Part shown: positions 20,098-28,213 of the stretch, piece after piece
Numbering within the stretch: position 1 is the stretch's first letter
Layout: the number at the start of each line of letters is the position of its first letter
NCBI GenBank assembly: GCA_905479065.1
Contig: CAJQLB010000017.1
Coordinates: 26,833 to 90,832 of the forward strand
Length of the DNA stretch: 64,000 nt
Direction of reading: 5' to 3'
From: an uncultured Flavobacteriaceae bacterium
GTDB taxonomy: Bacteria; Bacteroidota; Bacteroidia; Flavobacteriales; Flavobacteriaceae
Translations under genes and position numbers: made by a program
The notes under the pieces: generated by a model
What the model was told of the DNA's origin: nothing
Databases searched by the model: none
The model's input: the letters and a program-made list of their open reading frames with translations, nothing else

Positions 20098-21675
20098 TTA
20101 ATTGTCAAAAACTGTGCTTTCGTAGGCGCCTAAATCTGGAGGGTCACTTCGAGTTGTCCCTAAAATATCTAAAAATAAATTTCCTGAAATGATTCCTGCC
20201 CCGTCCGAAGGTGAGAGGTTAGGAATTTGTAATTTATTTTGAAATGGATCTAAAAATTCAGGATCTTCATTAACTCTTATATTCTCATAATAGTTTGTAT
20301 TATCAAAATCATACTCCTCAGTATTGAAATTATTGTTTGGATCACTAAACTTGATTAGACAATTTGTGAATTTGAAGTTAAAAGTAGCGTCATTGTTGTT
20401 GTCTAGAAGTAGTTCTAGGTTGTCATTTCCAAAAATTATAGTGTTGGTAAAATCAGCTGTTTCCAAGGCGTTTAATTGCACTGAGTTATCTTCATTAATA
20501 ATGTAATTGTTTAATAAAATCGCAGGAAATTGTCTAAAGCTTTTATTCCAATAATTTGTAATGGTAGAATGCACGAAATTATATCTTCCTCCATATGTTC
20601 CTGCAAAGGAAGATTGTCCACTACTGTTAATTACTAAGTTTTCTCCAAATATAGAGGTTGCTCTTCCCAGAATGCCAAAATTGCTAGAATTATAAATTTG
20701 GGTATTCGTGATATTTAATTTTGAAAAATCTTCTTGATTACCTTCACACAATATCCCAACCGTGCTATTTTTTATGGTGACATGCTTGAAAATATTATTG
20801 ATACTTCCATTAAATAACCAAATAGTTTCCCATTGCCCGGGAATGTCTGCGAATCCTGGTTCTAATCGATCTCCTTCAAAAATAATTTCACCCTCCATAA
20901 GGTCTGAGTTTGCACTCAAGGCTCCTTGCGCATTGATTGAGCCACCTGTGGCAACTAACAAACCAGATTTCGAATGAAAGTGTATCCTAGCTCCTGGTTC
21001 AATGTGAAGTGTTTGAGCATCACCAACAGCGGCGTAACCGTAAATCACATAAGGTTTTTCGTTCGTAAAGGTAAGTTCACTTTGTGTCAGAAAACGTCCT
21101 TCAATAGCAGTTTCGTCATCGATTCCGTCACCATCGATATCAAAACTTAATGTCTCTTTGATGTAAGCACCTTCCTCATTTATAAAACGTTGTGGATATA
21201 TAAAAACTGCATCTTTTACAAGTGTAACGAGTTCAACTTTTTGAAGATTCGAACCTGAATCAAACTCGATAGCATCTGTGTACAAGAATTGATTGTTATT
21301 CTCCACTAGTTGTTGAATGTCGATTGTAGTTTCAATAAAAATATACATGCTGTCTTTGGCAAGTATTTCAATATTTTGAAATTCTCTTCCAGATGTTGTG
21401 CCAACGCCGGTCTGGCCATCGACATTTAGACGATACATCGAGTTTTGGCCTTGACTCAGTCTTAACGTTGGAATTACAATGTCATTATCACTGGTATTGA
21501 ATACTTTTAAATTATAGGTGCTCGAACCAATATTACTAAATACAGTGTCAAGATATACTGTGTCTTTGGAAAATTCTAAGTTTCCGGAACTTAAATCAAA
21601 TTCAAAATCTTTTCTACAAGAACTCCAAAAGATTAATATGGCAGTGGTGAAAACAAAATATAGATTTTTTTTCAT
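20098..21675 (-). CDS. Predicted surface lipoprotein with beta-helix-like repeats
   Basis: This 525-residue lipoprotein has its signal and lipobox ending W-S-S-C, followed by R-K-D-F-E-F-D, an acidic stretch resembling the lipoprotein surface-export signals described in Capnocytophaga and Flavobacterium. An Ig-like N-terminal part (L-D-T-V-F-S-N-I-G-S-S-x-Y-x-L-x-V-x-N) is followed from about residue 230 by short repeating strands with G-x-I/L and N-x-I-I spacing (I-H-F-H-S-K-S-G-L, I-N-A-Q-G-A-L, V-T-I-K-N-S-T-V-G-I). These look like a right-handed parallel beta-helix, as in polysaccharide-binding or lyase proteins. The C-terminus has L-G-A-Y-E, common in such proteins. No catalytic residues can be assigned. 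A 66-base gap separates it from the upstream glutaminyl cyclase gene, with which it may be co-transcribed. Confidence 0.75.
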   Translation of the reverse strand: MKKNLYFVFTTAILIFWSSCRKDFEFDLSSGNLEFSKDTVYLDTVFSNIGSSTYNLKVFNTSDNDIVIPTLRLSQGQNSMYRLNVDGQTGVGTTSGREFQNIEILAKDSMYIFIETTIDIQQLVENNNQFLYTDAIEFDSGSNLQKVELVTLVKDAVFIYPQRFINEEGAYIKETLSFDIDGDGIDDETAIEGRFLTQSELTFTNEKPYVIYGYAAVGDAQTLHIEPGARIHFHSKSGLLVATGGSINAQGALSANSDLMEGEIIFEGDRLEPGFADIPGQWETIWLFNGSINNIFKHVTIKNSTVGILCEGNQEDFSKLNITNTQIYNSSNFGILGRATSIFGENLVINSSGQSSFAGTYGGRYNFVHSTITNYWNKSFRQFPAILLNNYIINEDNSVQLNALETADFTNTIIFGNDNLELLLDNNNDATFNFKFTNCLIKFSDPNNNFNTEEYDFDNTNYYENIRVNEDPEFLDPFQNKLQIPNLSPSDGAGIISGNLFLDILGTTRSDPPDLGAYESTVFDN

Positions 21676-21741
21676 GTATAAGCTAACAGGTTTGTAAAAA
21701 AAATTGAACCCTAAAAATATAACTTTTAACGCTATATTTTG

Positions 21742-22794
21742 TTATTGTTCAATAATTTTAACCTCAAAAAGTTTATCCCAACGCTTTCCTGTCACGAACA
21801 ACGTTTGAGAAGTTGGATTCCAAGCCAATCCGTTTAGCACGTCTAAACCTTGATGTTGTGTTACTTTTTTCTTCAAAGCTCTAAAGTCGATAACGCCTTC
21901 TATAGCTCCATTTAAAGGATTGATAATTGCAACGCCATCGAGTTGATAGCGATTAGCAAATATTTTACCGTTAACCCATTCCAATTCGTTGATGCCAACA
22001 ATTTTCCCCTTATTTGTGTATGTTTGTATATAATCTGTCTCTTTCAAACTTTTAGGATTTAAAAGCCAAATCTTTTCAGTGCCATCTGATTTATAAATGT
22101 TTTCTCCGTTATTACAGAGCCCCCAACCTTCTTTACTTTTTTCAAAATAAAATTCATCTAATTTATTAAATGTGTCTCGGTCATAAATAAAACCTTTGCC
22201 TCCTTGCCAAGTTAGCTGTAATATTCGATTGCCTTTTATTGTTAGACCCTCACCAAAAAATTGAGGTTTTAAGGCTATATTTTTGAGAACCTCTCCAGTT
22301 TTGTAATTAACCTTTCTCAGCTTAGATTCTCCTCGCTGCCCGGTACTTTCATATAATTCACCATTGTAAAATTCGAGTCCTTGCGTGTAGGAAGTTATAT
22401 CGTGAGGGTATTCGTTTATTATGTCAAACGTGAATAGTTTTGGTGGCTTATCATTGAGTATTTGTATTGCTTGATTAATTGATGTCGAGTCTCCTTGAAA
22501 ATAAATTGTAGCTTTTATTTGTTGTATCCCTAATTTAAAGTCATTCAATATTGTTTGTGATCCAATAGTCGTTTTATTGTATTGATAGACCACAGAATCT
22601 ATTGGAATATTATTAGGATTGGTAATGCTTAGTTTTAGAAGTTTGTTTTTTGCAATGGTGTGCATTTTTAATTTTTTATCGTATGATCCATTGGTAGATA
22701 TAGAAAAGGCACTTTTTTTTGCATTCGAATTGGATCCGCATGAACTCAATAAATGAAGCGTAATAATAAGGATTATAAACCTGTAAAATTGCAT
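21742..22794 (-). CDS. Glutaminyl-peptide cyclotransferase (plant-type), lipoprotein
   Basis: This enzyme turns N-terminal glutamine of a protein into pyroglutamate, releasing ammonia. The 350-residue protein starts with a lipobox signal (L-L-S-S-C-G-S) and so should sit in the periplasm on a membrane. After a ~100-residue Ig-like region comes the five-bladed propeller of the plant-type glutamine cyclotransferase family: Y-T-Q-G-L-E-F near 135, L-Y-E-S-T-G-Q-R-G-E-S-x-L, F-G-E-G-L-T, L-T-W-Q-G-G-K-G-F and N-E-L-E-W-x-N-G-K-I-F-A-N-R. These are the family's diagnostic motifs. Its likely substrates include the many signal-peptide-cleaved proteins here whose mature +1 residue is Gln. Confidence 0.92.
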   Translation of the reverse strand: MQFYRFIILIITLHLLSSCGSNSNAKKSAFSISTNGSYDKKLKMHTIAKNKLLKLSITNPNNIPIDSVVYQYNKTTIGSQTILNDFKLGIQQIKATIYFQGDSTSINQAIQILNDKPPKLFTFDIINEYPHDITSYTQGLEFYNGELYESTGQRGESKLRKVNYKTGEVLKNIALKPQFFGEGLTIKGNRILQLTWQGGKGFIYDRDTFNKLDEFYFEKSKEGWGLCNNGENIYKSDGTEKIWLLNPKSLKETDYIQTYTNKGKIVGINELEWVNGKIFANRYQLDGVAIINPLNGAIEGVIDFRALKKKVTQHQGLDVLNGLAWNPTSQTLFVTGKRWDKLFEVKIIEQ

Positions 22795-22847
22795 AAAAAT
22801 CGAAATTAGTGAGCAAGTTATTTATTTAAATACAATTAAAAAAATCA

Positions 22848-22877
22848 TTGTGAAAATATTAAAAGATTGTATATTTA
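22848..22877 (+). promoter_or_regulatory. Promoter of the SRP RNA gene
   Basis: TTG at 22848-22850 and TATATTTA at 22870-22877 are separated by 19 bases. This places the start of transcription at about 22883, exactly where the SRP RNA stem begins. Confidence 0.7.
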
Positions 22878-22882
22878 CACCC

Positions 22883-22983
22883 GGCAAGTCCTACACAACC
22901 AGCTCCTGTTGAATCCTCCAGGGCGGGAACGCAGCAAAGGTAAATGGTCGTAGCGGTGTGATGTAGGTAGCTTGCCTTTTTTT
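22883..22983 (+). ncRNA. ffs: Small bacterial signal recognition particle RNA (4.5S type)
   Basis: This is the RNA scaffold that binds Ffh and FtsY for co-translational targeting to the membrane. The first bases GGCAAG (22883-22888) pair with CTTGCC (22971-22976). The conserved domain IV core, CCAGGGCGGGAACGCAGCAA (22918-22937), carries the GGAA tetraloop and the asymmetric internal loop with the AGCAA strand. A run of seven T follows the closing stem and completes a terminator. The size (about 95-100 nt), the promoter and the terminator all agree. It has no protein-coding potential. Confidence 0.93.
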
Positions 22984-23035
22984 GTACTTGAAACTTTCCT
23001 TTTTTATTGTACTTTTAAAGACTAAATTTCTTTTT

Positions 23036-23839
23036 ATGGCTAAAGTTATTTTAATAACCGGAGGTTCGTCTGGTATTGGCAAATCAATAGGTGAATTTTT
23101 ATTAGGCAAAGGATATTGTGTTTATGGCACGAGTAGAGATCCATCTAAATATCCAAATAGTAAATTTTCACTTCTACCTCTTGATGTTACGGATCGTAAC
23201 TCTATCAAAAAATGTATAAGTGATGTTTTAAATCTTCAAGGTAGATTGGATGTGCTAGTAAATAATGCTGGAGCAGGGATTACAGGACCAATTGAGGAAA
23301 TTCCTCACAAGGAAATTCAAAGAAATTTTGATATTAACTTTTTCGGGCCTGTGAGCATGATTCAAACAACTTTACCTGCAATGAGAGCACAAAATTCAGG
23401 TTTAATTATTAACATTACCTCCATAGCGGGCTATATGGGGTTGCCTTATCGTGGTGTTTATTGTGCGAGCAAAGGAGCCCTAGAAATAATTACTGAGGCC
23501 TTTAGAATGGAAATTAAAGATTTTAATATAAAAATGACCAATATTGCACCCGGAGATTTTGCTACCAACATTGCTTCAGGGCGTTACCATGCTCCTTTGT
23601 TGGATAATTCTGCCTACAAAACTCCTTACGGAAACACATTGAAATTAATGGATACGCACGTTGATGACGGCAGTGACCCCCGAATAATGGCAAATGCAGT
23701 TTATAAAATTATCGAAACAGATAACCCTAAAATTCATTATAAGGTTGGAAAGTTTTTACAAAAGTTTTCCATTGTGTTAAAGCGAATTCTTCCTGATCGG
23801 GCATATGAGTACATGTTAGAAAAGCACTATAAAATTTAG
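23036..23839 (+). CDS. Short-chain dehydrogenase/reductase
   Basis: This is a classical SDR of 267 residues that uses NAD(P)H on an unknown carbonyl or hydroxyl substrate. The N-terminal T-G-G-S-S-G-I-G cofactor motif (about residues 8-15) is followed by T-S-R-D (arginine after strand 2, suggesting NADPH), N-N-A-G-A-G, catalytic Ser in N-I-T-S-I-A-G and Y142-C-A-S-K146. The tail beyond 190 is longer than in minimal SDRs and resembles the DltE/YqjQ-like SDRs common in Bacteroidota. The ATG at 23036 is chosen because the frame upstream runs back to the end of the SRP RNA. It may be expressed from the region just after that RNA's terminator. Confidence 0.92.
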   Translation: MAKVILITGGSSGIGKSIGEFLLGKGYCVYGTSRDPSKYPNSKFSLLPLDVTDRNSIKKCISDVLNLQGRLDVLVNNAGAGITGPIEEIPHKEIQRNFDINFFGPVSMIQTTLPAMRAQNSGLIINITSIAGYMGLPYRGVYCASKGALEIITEAFRMEIKDFNIKMTNIAPGDFATNIASGRYHAPLLDNSAYKTPYGNTLKLMDTHVDDGSDPRIMANAVYKIIETDNPKIHYKVGKFLQKFSIVLKRILPDRAYEYMLEKHYKI

Positions 23840-23946
23840 AAAAAATATTTTTATTAGTTGTTAATATATTTTCATCAATTATTACTAATTAAGACTGTTT
23901 TAGTTGTAAGTTTGTTTGATAATTTTTACTTAATTATTCTGAACAA

Positions 23947-24600
23947 ATGAAGTTTTTTATTGACACAGCCAACCTAGACCAAATTAAAGAGGCACAAGAT
24001 CTTGGTGTTTTAGATGGTGTAACTACAAACCCATCCTTAATGGCTAAGGAAGGTATTACAGGAAAAGAAAATATCATTAACCATTACAAGACTATTTGTG
24101 AGATTGTCGATGGAGATGTATCGGCAGAGGTAATTTCTACAGACTTTGAGGGAATGATAAAAGAAGGCGAGGAGTTGGCAGCATTAAACTCTCAAATTGT
24201 TGTTAAACTGCCAATGATAAGAGATGGTGTTAAAGCAGCAAAGTATTTTAGTGATAAAGGCATTAAAACCAATGTAACTCTCGTGTTTTCTGCTGGACAA
24301 GCCTTATTAGCAGCCAAGGCAGGAGCGACATACGTATCGCCCTTTCTAGGTCGTTTGGATGACATTTCTACTGATGGTTTGAATTTAATTGCAGAAATTC
24401 GTCTTATTTATGATAACTATGGTTTTGATACACAAATTTTATCAGCATCTGTAAGACACACCATGCACATTATTGATTGTGCTAAATTAGGTTCTGATGT
24501 TATGACAGGACCGCTCAGTGCTATTGAAGGTTTATTAAAGCATCCTCTAACCGATATTGGTTTGGCTAAATTCCTTGCCGATTACAAAAAAGGAAATTGA
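23947..24600 (+). CDS. fsa: Transaldolase-like fructose-6-phosphate aldolase
   Basis: This is a small transaldolase-family TIM barrel of 217 residues. The family either transfers dihydroxyacetone units in the pentose phosphate pathway or cleaves fructose-6-phosphate; sequence alone does not decide which. The N-terminus M-K-F-F-I-D-T-A-N, the T-T-N-P-S-L motif, the Schiff-base Lys87 in V-V-K-L-P-M and the late S-A-S-V-R-H segment are all present. The length matches E. coli FsaA/TalC rather than the long TalB type. It stands alone 107 bases after the SDR. In many Bacteroidota this is the only transaldolase, so a real transaldolase role is likely. Confidence 0.92.
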   Translation: MKFFIDTANLDQIKEAQDLGVLDGVTTNPSLMAKEGITGKENIINHYKTICEIVDGDVSAEVISTDFEGMIKEGEELAALNSQIVVKLPMIRDGVKAAKYFSDKGIKTNVTLVFSAGQALLAAKAGATYVSPFLGRLDDISTDGLNLIAEIRLIYDNYGFDTQILSASVRHTMHIIDCAKLGSDVMTGPLSAIEGLLKHPLTDIGLAKFLADYKKGN

Positions 24601-24610
24601 GGATATCTAA

Positions 24611-24649
24611 GAAGAAAAAAGCACCATCAGTATTGAATGACTAGTGCTT
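24611..24649 (-). terminator. Probable terminator for the thioredoxin-like lipoprotein gene
   Basis: Read on the minus strand, AAGCAC (complement of 24644-24649) pairs with GTGCTT (complement of 24619-24624) across a 19-base loop and is followed by T6. The six-pair stem is modest, so this is only a likely terminator. Confidence 0.5.
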
Positions 24650-24667
24650 GTAGTCAGCCTTTGAGAA

Positions 24668-26077
24668 TTAGAGTTCGTTGAGTAACCCTTTAAACTCATT
24701 ACTGAACATATTTGCATTTGACGTAATGATTTGATTGTTTTGACCTACGACCATGACTTTATTAATATAATGAATCGCGAGGATTTTTTTTGCCGCCTCG
24801 GCATCCCTAAATCTATATTCACCATCTAATGAGAAATTATGTTGATACAACAAGCGCTTCCACATCGTTAACTTATCTGCATTTATATTTATCGAAACAA
24901 ATTTAATATCAGGGAACGCCTTTTTTAAATTTGCTGCTTTTAAATGACTATTTTTAAAGTGATTCTTGATAGCATGAGACCAAAAGTAGACGACAGTAGG
25001 CCCCTCAAACATAGCATTCATGTTATGGACTTGGTTCTTGAAATCAAGTACTTCAATCGCCGGAAATGTATTTCCTGGACGCAATTTTAGTATGGTTTGG
25101 TAAAGACCTGATATATAATCTAAATGTTCTTGGTTCGAACTTTTCGCTTCGAAGGATTGAAACATGGCATCACAATCCTCATCAGAGTTATTGTACGACA
25201 AAAAATTTCTGGTTGCATATTTTAAAAGATTATTTTTGATGTCTTTATGTTGCACTAATTTATCCATTAAATCCAGCTTATTTAGATGGTATTCAATGGC
25301 ATTTTTATCAAATACAGTGTCTTTGGTCGCCTCAAAATAACGATCCAAAGCAAGGTTGTTAAAATGTGGAAATAAAAAATTGTAGTAAGGATAAAAGTCC
25401 TTTAACATTTCATCATTATAATTGACATTTTTTCTGAAATTATAAAAGTTCTCTGGTAATTGGGATCTGTTTCTCAAGTCGTTTTTACCAAAATATCGGA
25501 ATGGATACAATTCTTTATGTGTTGCATATGAGTAGTTGATGTTGGCATTTGCGACTAGATTAAACAATGAAGAACTTTCATATTTTGACTTAAAGGATTC
25601 GAGTCTATTTATTTTTTCATTTTTCAAAGAATCAATACTGGTTAAAAACACATCAGGTTTAGACTTCGAAAATTTGTAAACCTGTTGACTTTCGCTTTCT
25701 AACGTATTGGATAAATTTATAAGATAGTTATTTTTTTTTGCACCGACACCTGTAAAAACTAATGACTCGTCAAAATCTAAAGTGTTTAATCGCAGCATAA
25801 GACTGTCATTTGCTTCTAAAAGAATGACCTGATACTCTCCGCCGTGAACTAATGAATGTAATCCAGGGTTGAGACTTTCAATTTCAAAAGAAAAGCGATT
25901 GTCATCGTCGAGGTAAAGTGTATCTATGGGCGCAATATTGTCATACAGAACGAGATGGTCGTTGATGGGATTGACAATTTCACCACCAACAAAAGCGTAT
26001 CCACAACTGTTATTATTTGTTGTGTTGCACCCTAAAAGTGATAAAGTTACGAGTATAACTAGTGAAAATCGTTTCAT
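24668..26077 (-). CDS. Thioredoxin-fold (TlpA-like) lipoprotein lacking the CxxC motif
   Basis: This 469-residue lipoprotein has its signal and lipobox ending L-L-G-C. The first ~130 mature residues are beta-rich, like the DUF4369 region of TlpA-type proteins. A helical middle of ~180 residues is rich in Asn, Tyr and Phe. The C-terminal ~130 residues look like a thioredoxin fold (F-P-A-I-E-V-L-D, then T-V-V-Y-F-W-S, then K-F-V-S-I-N). Where active members read W-C-x-x-C this protein reads W366-S-H-A-I-K-N-H, so the redox cysteines are missing. Only two cysteines other than the lipid-bearing one are seen in the mature part. The start at 26077 is the ATG before the lipobox; a longer frame begins upstream at 26149 but lacks a sensible signal. 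It is most likely a binding or scaffolding relative and not an oxidoreductase. Confidence 0.8.
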   Translation of the reverse strand: MKRFSLVILVTLSLLGCNTTNNNSCGYAFVGGEIVNPINDHLVLYDNIAPIDTLYLDDDNRFSFEIESLNPGLHSLVHGGEYQVILLEANDSLMLRLNTLDFDESLVFTGVGAKKNNYLINLSNTLESESQQVYKFSKSKPDVFLTSIDSLKNEKINRLESFKSKYESSSLFNLVANANINYSYATHKELYPFRYFGKNDLRNRSQLPENFYNFRKNVNYNDEMLKDFYPYYNFLFPHFNNLALDRYFEATKDTVFDKNAIEYHLNKLDLMDKLVQHKDIKNNLLKYATRNFLSYNNSDEDCDAMFQSFEAKSSNQEHLDYISGLYQTILKLRPGNTFPAIEVLDFKNQVHNMNAMFEGPTVVYFWSHAIKNHFKNSHLKAANLKKAFPDIKFVSININADKLTMWKRLLYQHNFSLDGEYRFRDAEAAKKILAIHYINKVMVVGQNNQIITSNANMFSNEFKGLLNEL

Positions 26078-26186
26078 TGTATCTACCTCATGTTGTGCTT
26101 TATAACGCAAGCACACATAACAAAAATATACCTTGAGTATGAAAAGCAATGTTAAGGCGTTGTTAAATGTTTTAGAATACCTTTTA

Positions 26187-26217
26187 TTTGAGTTCTAGTT
26201 AGATTTTTCTACTTTTG
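26187..26217 (+). promoter_or_regulatory. Promoter of the ABC-F gene
   Basis: TTTG at 26187-26190 and TACTTTTG at 26210-26217 are separated by 19 bases, a perfect match to the Bacteroidota housekeeping promoter. The ATG at 26238 follows after a leader of about 15 bases. Confidence 0.8.
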
Positions 26218-26237
26218 CGCCAACTTAAAAAAACAAC

Positions 26238-27854
26238 ATGCTCTCAGTTTCTAATTTATCTGTACAATTTGGTAAACGCGTCTTATTTGACGAAGTCAAT
26301 ACAACCTTTAATAACGGAAATTGCTACGGAATAATTGGGGCAAATGGTGCGGGAAAATCTACTTTTTTAAAAATTCTAGCTGGAAAGCAAGATCCAACTT
26401 CTGGTCATGTTCATTTGGAACCTACCAAACGTATGTCAGTTTTAGAACAAAATCACAATCTATATGATGACCATACAGTGCTAGAGACAATTATCATTGG
26501 GAATAAGCCTTTGTTTAAATTAAAGTCAGAAATAGATGCTCTTTATGCTGATTATTCTGATGAAAATGCTGATAAAATCGGAGAACTTCAAGTTAGGTTT
26601 GAGGAAATGAATGGTTGGAATGCAGAAAGTGATGCAGCAGCTATGCTGTCTAACTTGGGCATAAAAGAAGAATTTCATTACACATTAATGAAAGACTTAG
26701 ATGGAAAACAGAAAGTTCGTGTTCTTTTGGCTCAAGCACTGTTTGGAAGTCCAGATGTTCTAATTATGGATGAGCCTACCAATGACTTAGATTATGAAAC
26801 CATTGCATGGTTAGAAAGTTTTTTGGCAAATTATGATAATTGCGTTATTGTTGTTTCACACGACAGACACTTTTTAGATGCTGTTTGTACGCACATATCT
26901 GATATTGATTTCGGAAAAATCAATCATTTTTCGGGTAATTATACCTTTTGGTATGAATCATCGCAGTTAGCAGCGCGACAGCATGCTCAACAAAACAAGA
27001 AAGCTGAAGAAAAGAAAAAAGAATTAGAAGAATTTATAAGACGTTTTTCTGCTAACGTCGCAAAGTCCAAACAAGCAACTAGTAGAAAAAAAATGATAGA
27101 AAAATTAAATATTGCAGATATTAAACGTTCAAGTAGACGGTATCCTGCAATCATTTTTGAACGAGAAAGGGAAGCTGGAGATCAAATTTTGAATATTGAA
27201 GGGTTATCCGGTGTTATTGACGGTGAGTCTGTATTTAGCAATATTCACATAAATTTATCAAAAGGTGATAAGGTTGTCTTATATTCAAAAGATTCAAGAG
27301 CTACTTCATTATTTTACGATATCGTCAATAATAATGTGACAGCTAATTCAGGTAAGTTTTCCTGGGGAATTACAACGTCACAATCGTATTTGCCCTTAGA
27401 TAATGATAGTTTTTTTCAAAATAAATTAAGTCTTGTTGATTGGTTGCGACAGTGGGCAACAACAGAAGAGGAGCGCGAAGAGGTTTACGTTCGTGGATTT
27501 TTGGGTAAAATGATTTTTAGTGGAGAAGAAGCCTTGAAGACATCCGATGTCCTGTCTGGAGGTGAAAAAGTGAGATGTATGTTGTCAAGAATGATGATGA
27601 TTCGGGCGAACGTGTTAATGCTCGATGAGCCAACAAATCACTTAGATCTTGAAAGTATCACAGCGTTTAACAATTCTTTAAAAAACTTTAAAGGGACAGT
27701 GATATTCACCACTCATGATCATGAATTTGCACAGACTGTCGCAAACCGTGTCATTGAGATTACTCCTAAAGGCGTGATTGATCGGTATACCACATTCGAT
27801 GAGTACATGCAAGATTCAAAAATAAAAGACTTGCGTCACAAAATGTATTCTTAA
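26238..27854 (+). CDS. ABC-F family ATPase with one degenerate composite ATP site
   Basis: This soluble tandem-ABC protein of 538 residues has no membrane part. ABC-F proteins bind the ribosome near the E/P site and affect translation or antibiotic release. The first domain has Walker A G-A-N-G-A-G-K-S (34-41), Walker B V-L-I-M-D-E-P (174-180) and H-loop S-H-D. Its signature is D-L-D-G-K-Q (153-158) instead of L-S-G-G-Q. The linker (about 240-305) is a basic coiled coil, as expected for the P-site tRNA-interaction motif. The second domain has S-K-D-S-R-A-T-S (350-357) where Walker A should be, but an intact L-S-G-G-E signature (439-443) and Walker B M-L-D-E-P. One composite site is therefore intact and the other is not. 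Similar Bacteroidota ABC-F proteins look the same as far as I recall. Confidence 0.93.
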   Translation: MLSVSNLSVQFGKRVLFDEVNTTFNNGNCYGIIGANGAGKSTFLKILAGKQDPTSGHVHLEPTKRMSVLEQNHNLYDDHTVLETIIIGNKPLFKLKSEIDALYADYSDENADKIGELQVRFEEMNGWNAESDAAAMLSNLGIKEEFHYTLMKDLDGKQKVRVLLAQALFGSPDVLIMDEPTNDLDYETIAWLESFLANYDNCVIVVSHDRHFLDAVCTHISDIDFGKINHFSGNYTFWYESSQLAARQHAQQNKKAEEKKKELEEFIRRFSANVAKSKQATSRKKMIEKLNIADIKRSSRRYPAIIFEREREAGDQILNIEGLSGVIDGESVFSNIHINLSKGDKVVLYSKDSRATSLFYDIVNNNVTANSGKFSWGITTSQSYLPLDNDSFFQNKLSLVDWLRQWATTEEEREEVYVRGFLGKMIFSGEEALKTSDVLSGGEKVRCMLSRMMMIRANVLMLDEPTNHLDLESITAFNNSLKNFKGTVIFTTHDHEFAQTVANRVIEITPKGVIDRYTTFDEYMQDSKIKDLRHKMYS

Positions 27855-27874
27855 ATAGCCAAGAATTATAATTG

Positions 27875-28123
27875 TTAGTCGTCTGAATTAGAAGCATTGC
27901 TTTCATCCACGATACTTTCGATTACAAAAGTAGCCTTTTCTATTTCATCTTGTCGTACATAAATTTCTTGAAAATATTGTATTGCAGAGCCAAAACCAGC
28001 AAGTCTTCCAGATTCTGATTCATCTTTGATAACGGGTATTATCCCCACTTTCTCGAGTTTAGCAACGATATTTGTGACGATAATCATGCTTCCTGAATAG
28101 ACTTTTTTGTACAATGAATCCAT
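27875..28123 (-). CDS. DUF2007 domain protein
   Basis: This 82-residue protein has the pattern of the DUF2007 family: a short ferredoxin-like fold beginning with K-V-Y-S-G-S and I-V-x-x-I-x-x-x-L-E-K-V-G-I-x-P-V-I-K-D-E, ending with V-R-Q-D-E-I-E-K-A. The family resembles the PII signal proteins in fold, with no known reaction. A Ser/Asn/Asp tail (S-N-A-S-N-S-D-D) closes it. It has no signal peptide. It lies between the ABC-F gene (convergent) and the decarboxylase gene (divergent), so it should have its own promoter. Confidence 0.8.
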   Translation of the reverse strand: MDSLYKKVYSGSMIIVTNIVAKLEKVGIIPVIKDESESGRLAGFGSAIQYFQEIYVRQDEIEKATFVIESIVDESNASNSDD

Positions 28124-28213
28124 GGGTTCAATTTTATAAACTTAAGATACAAAAATTCAAGGGATTTTGTACTTTTAAATGTCAAATAGAATCTAATTTT
28201 ATTCAAATTGTAA

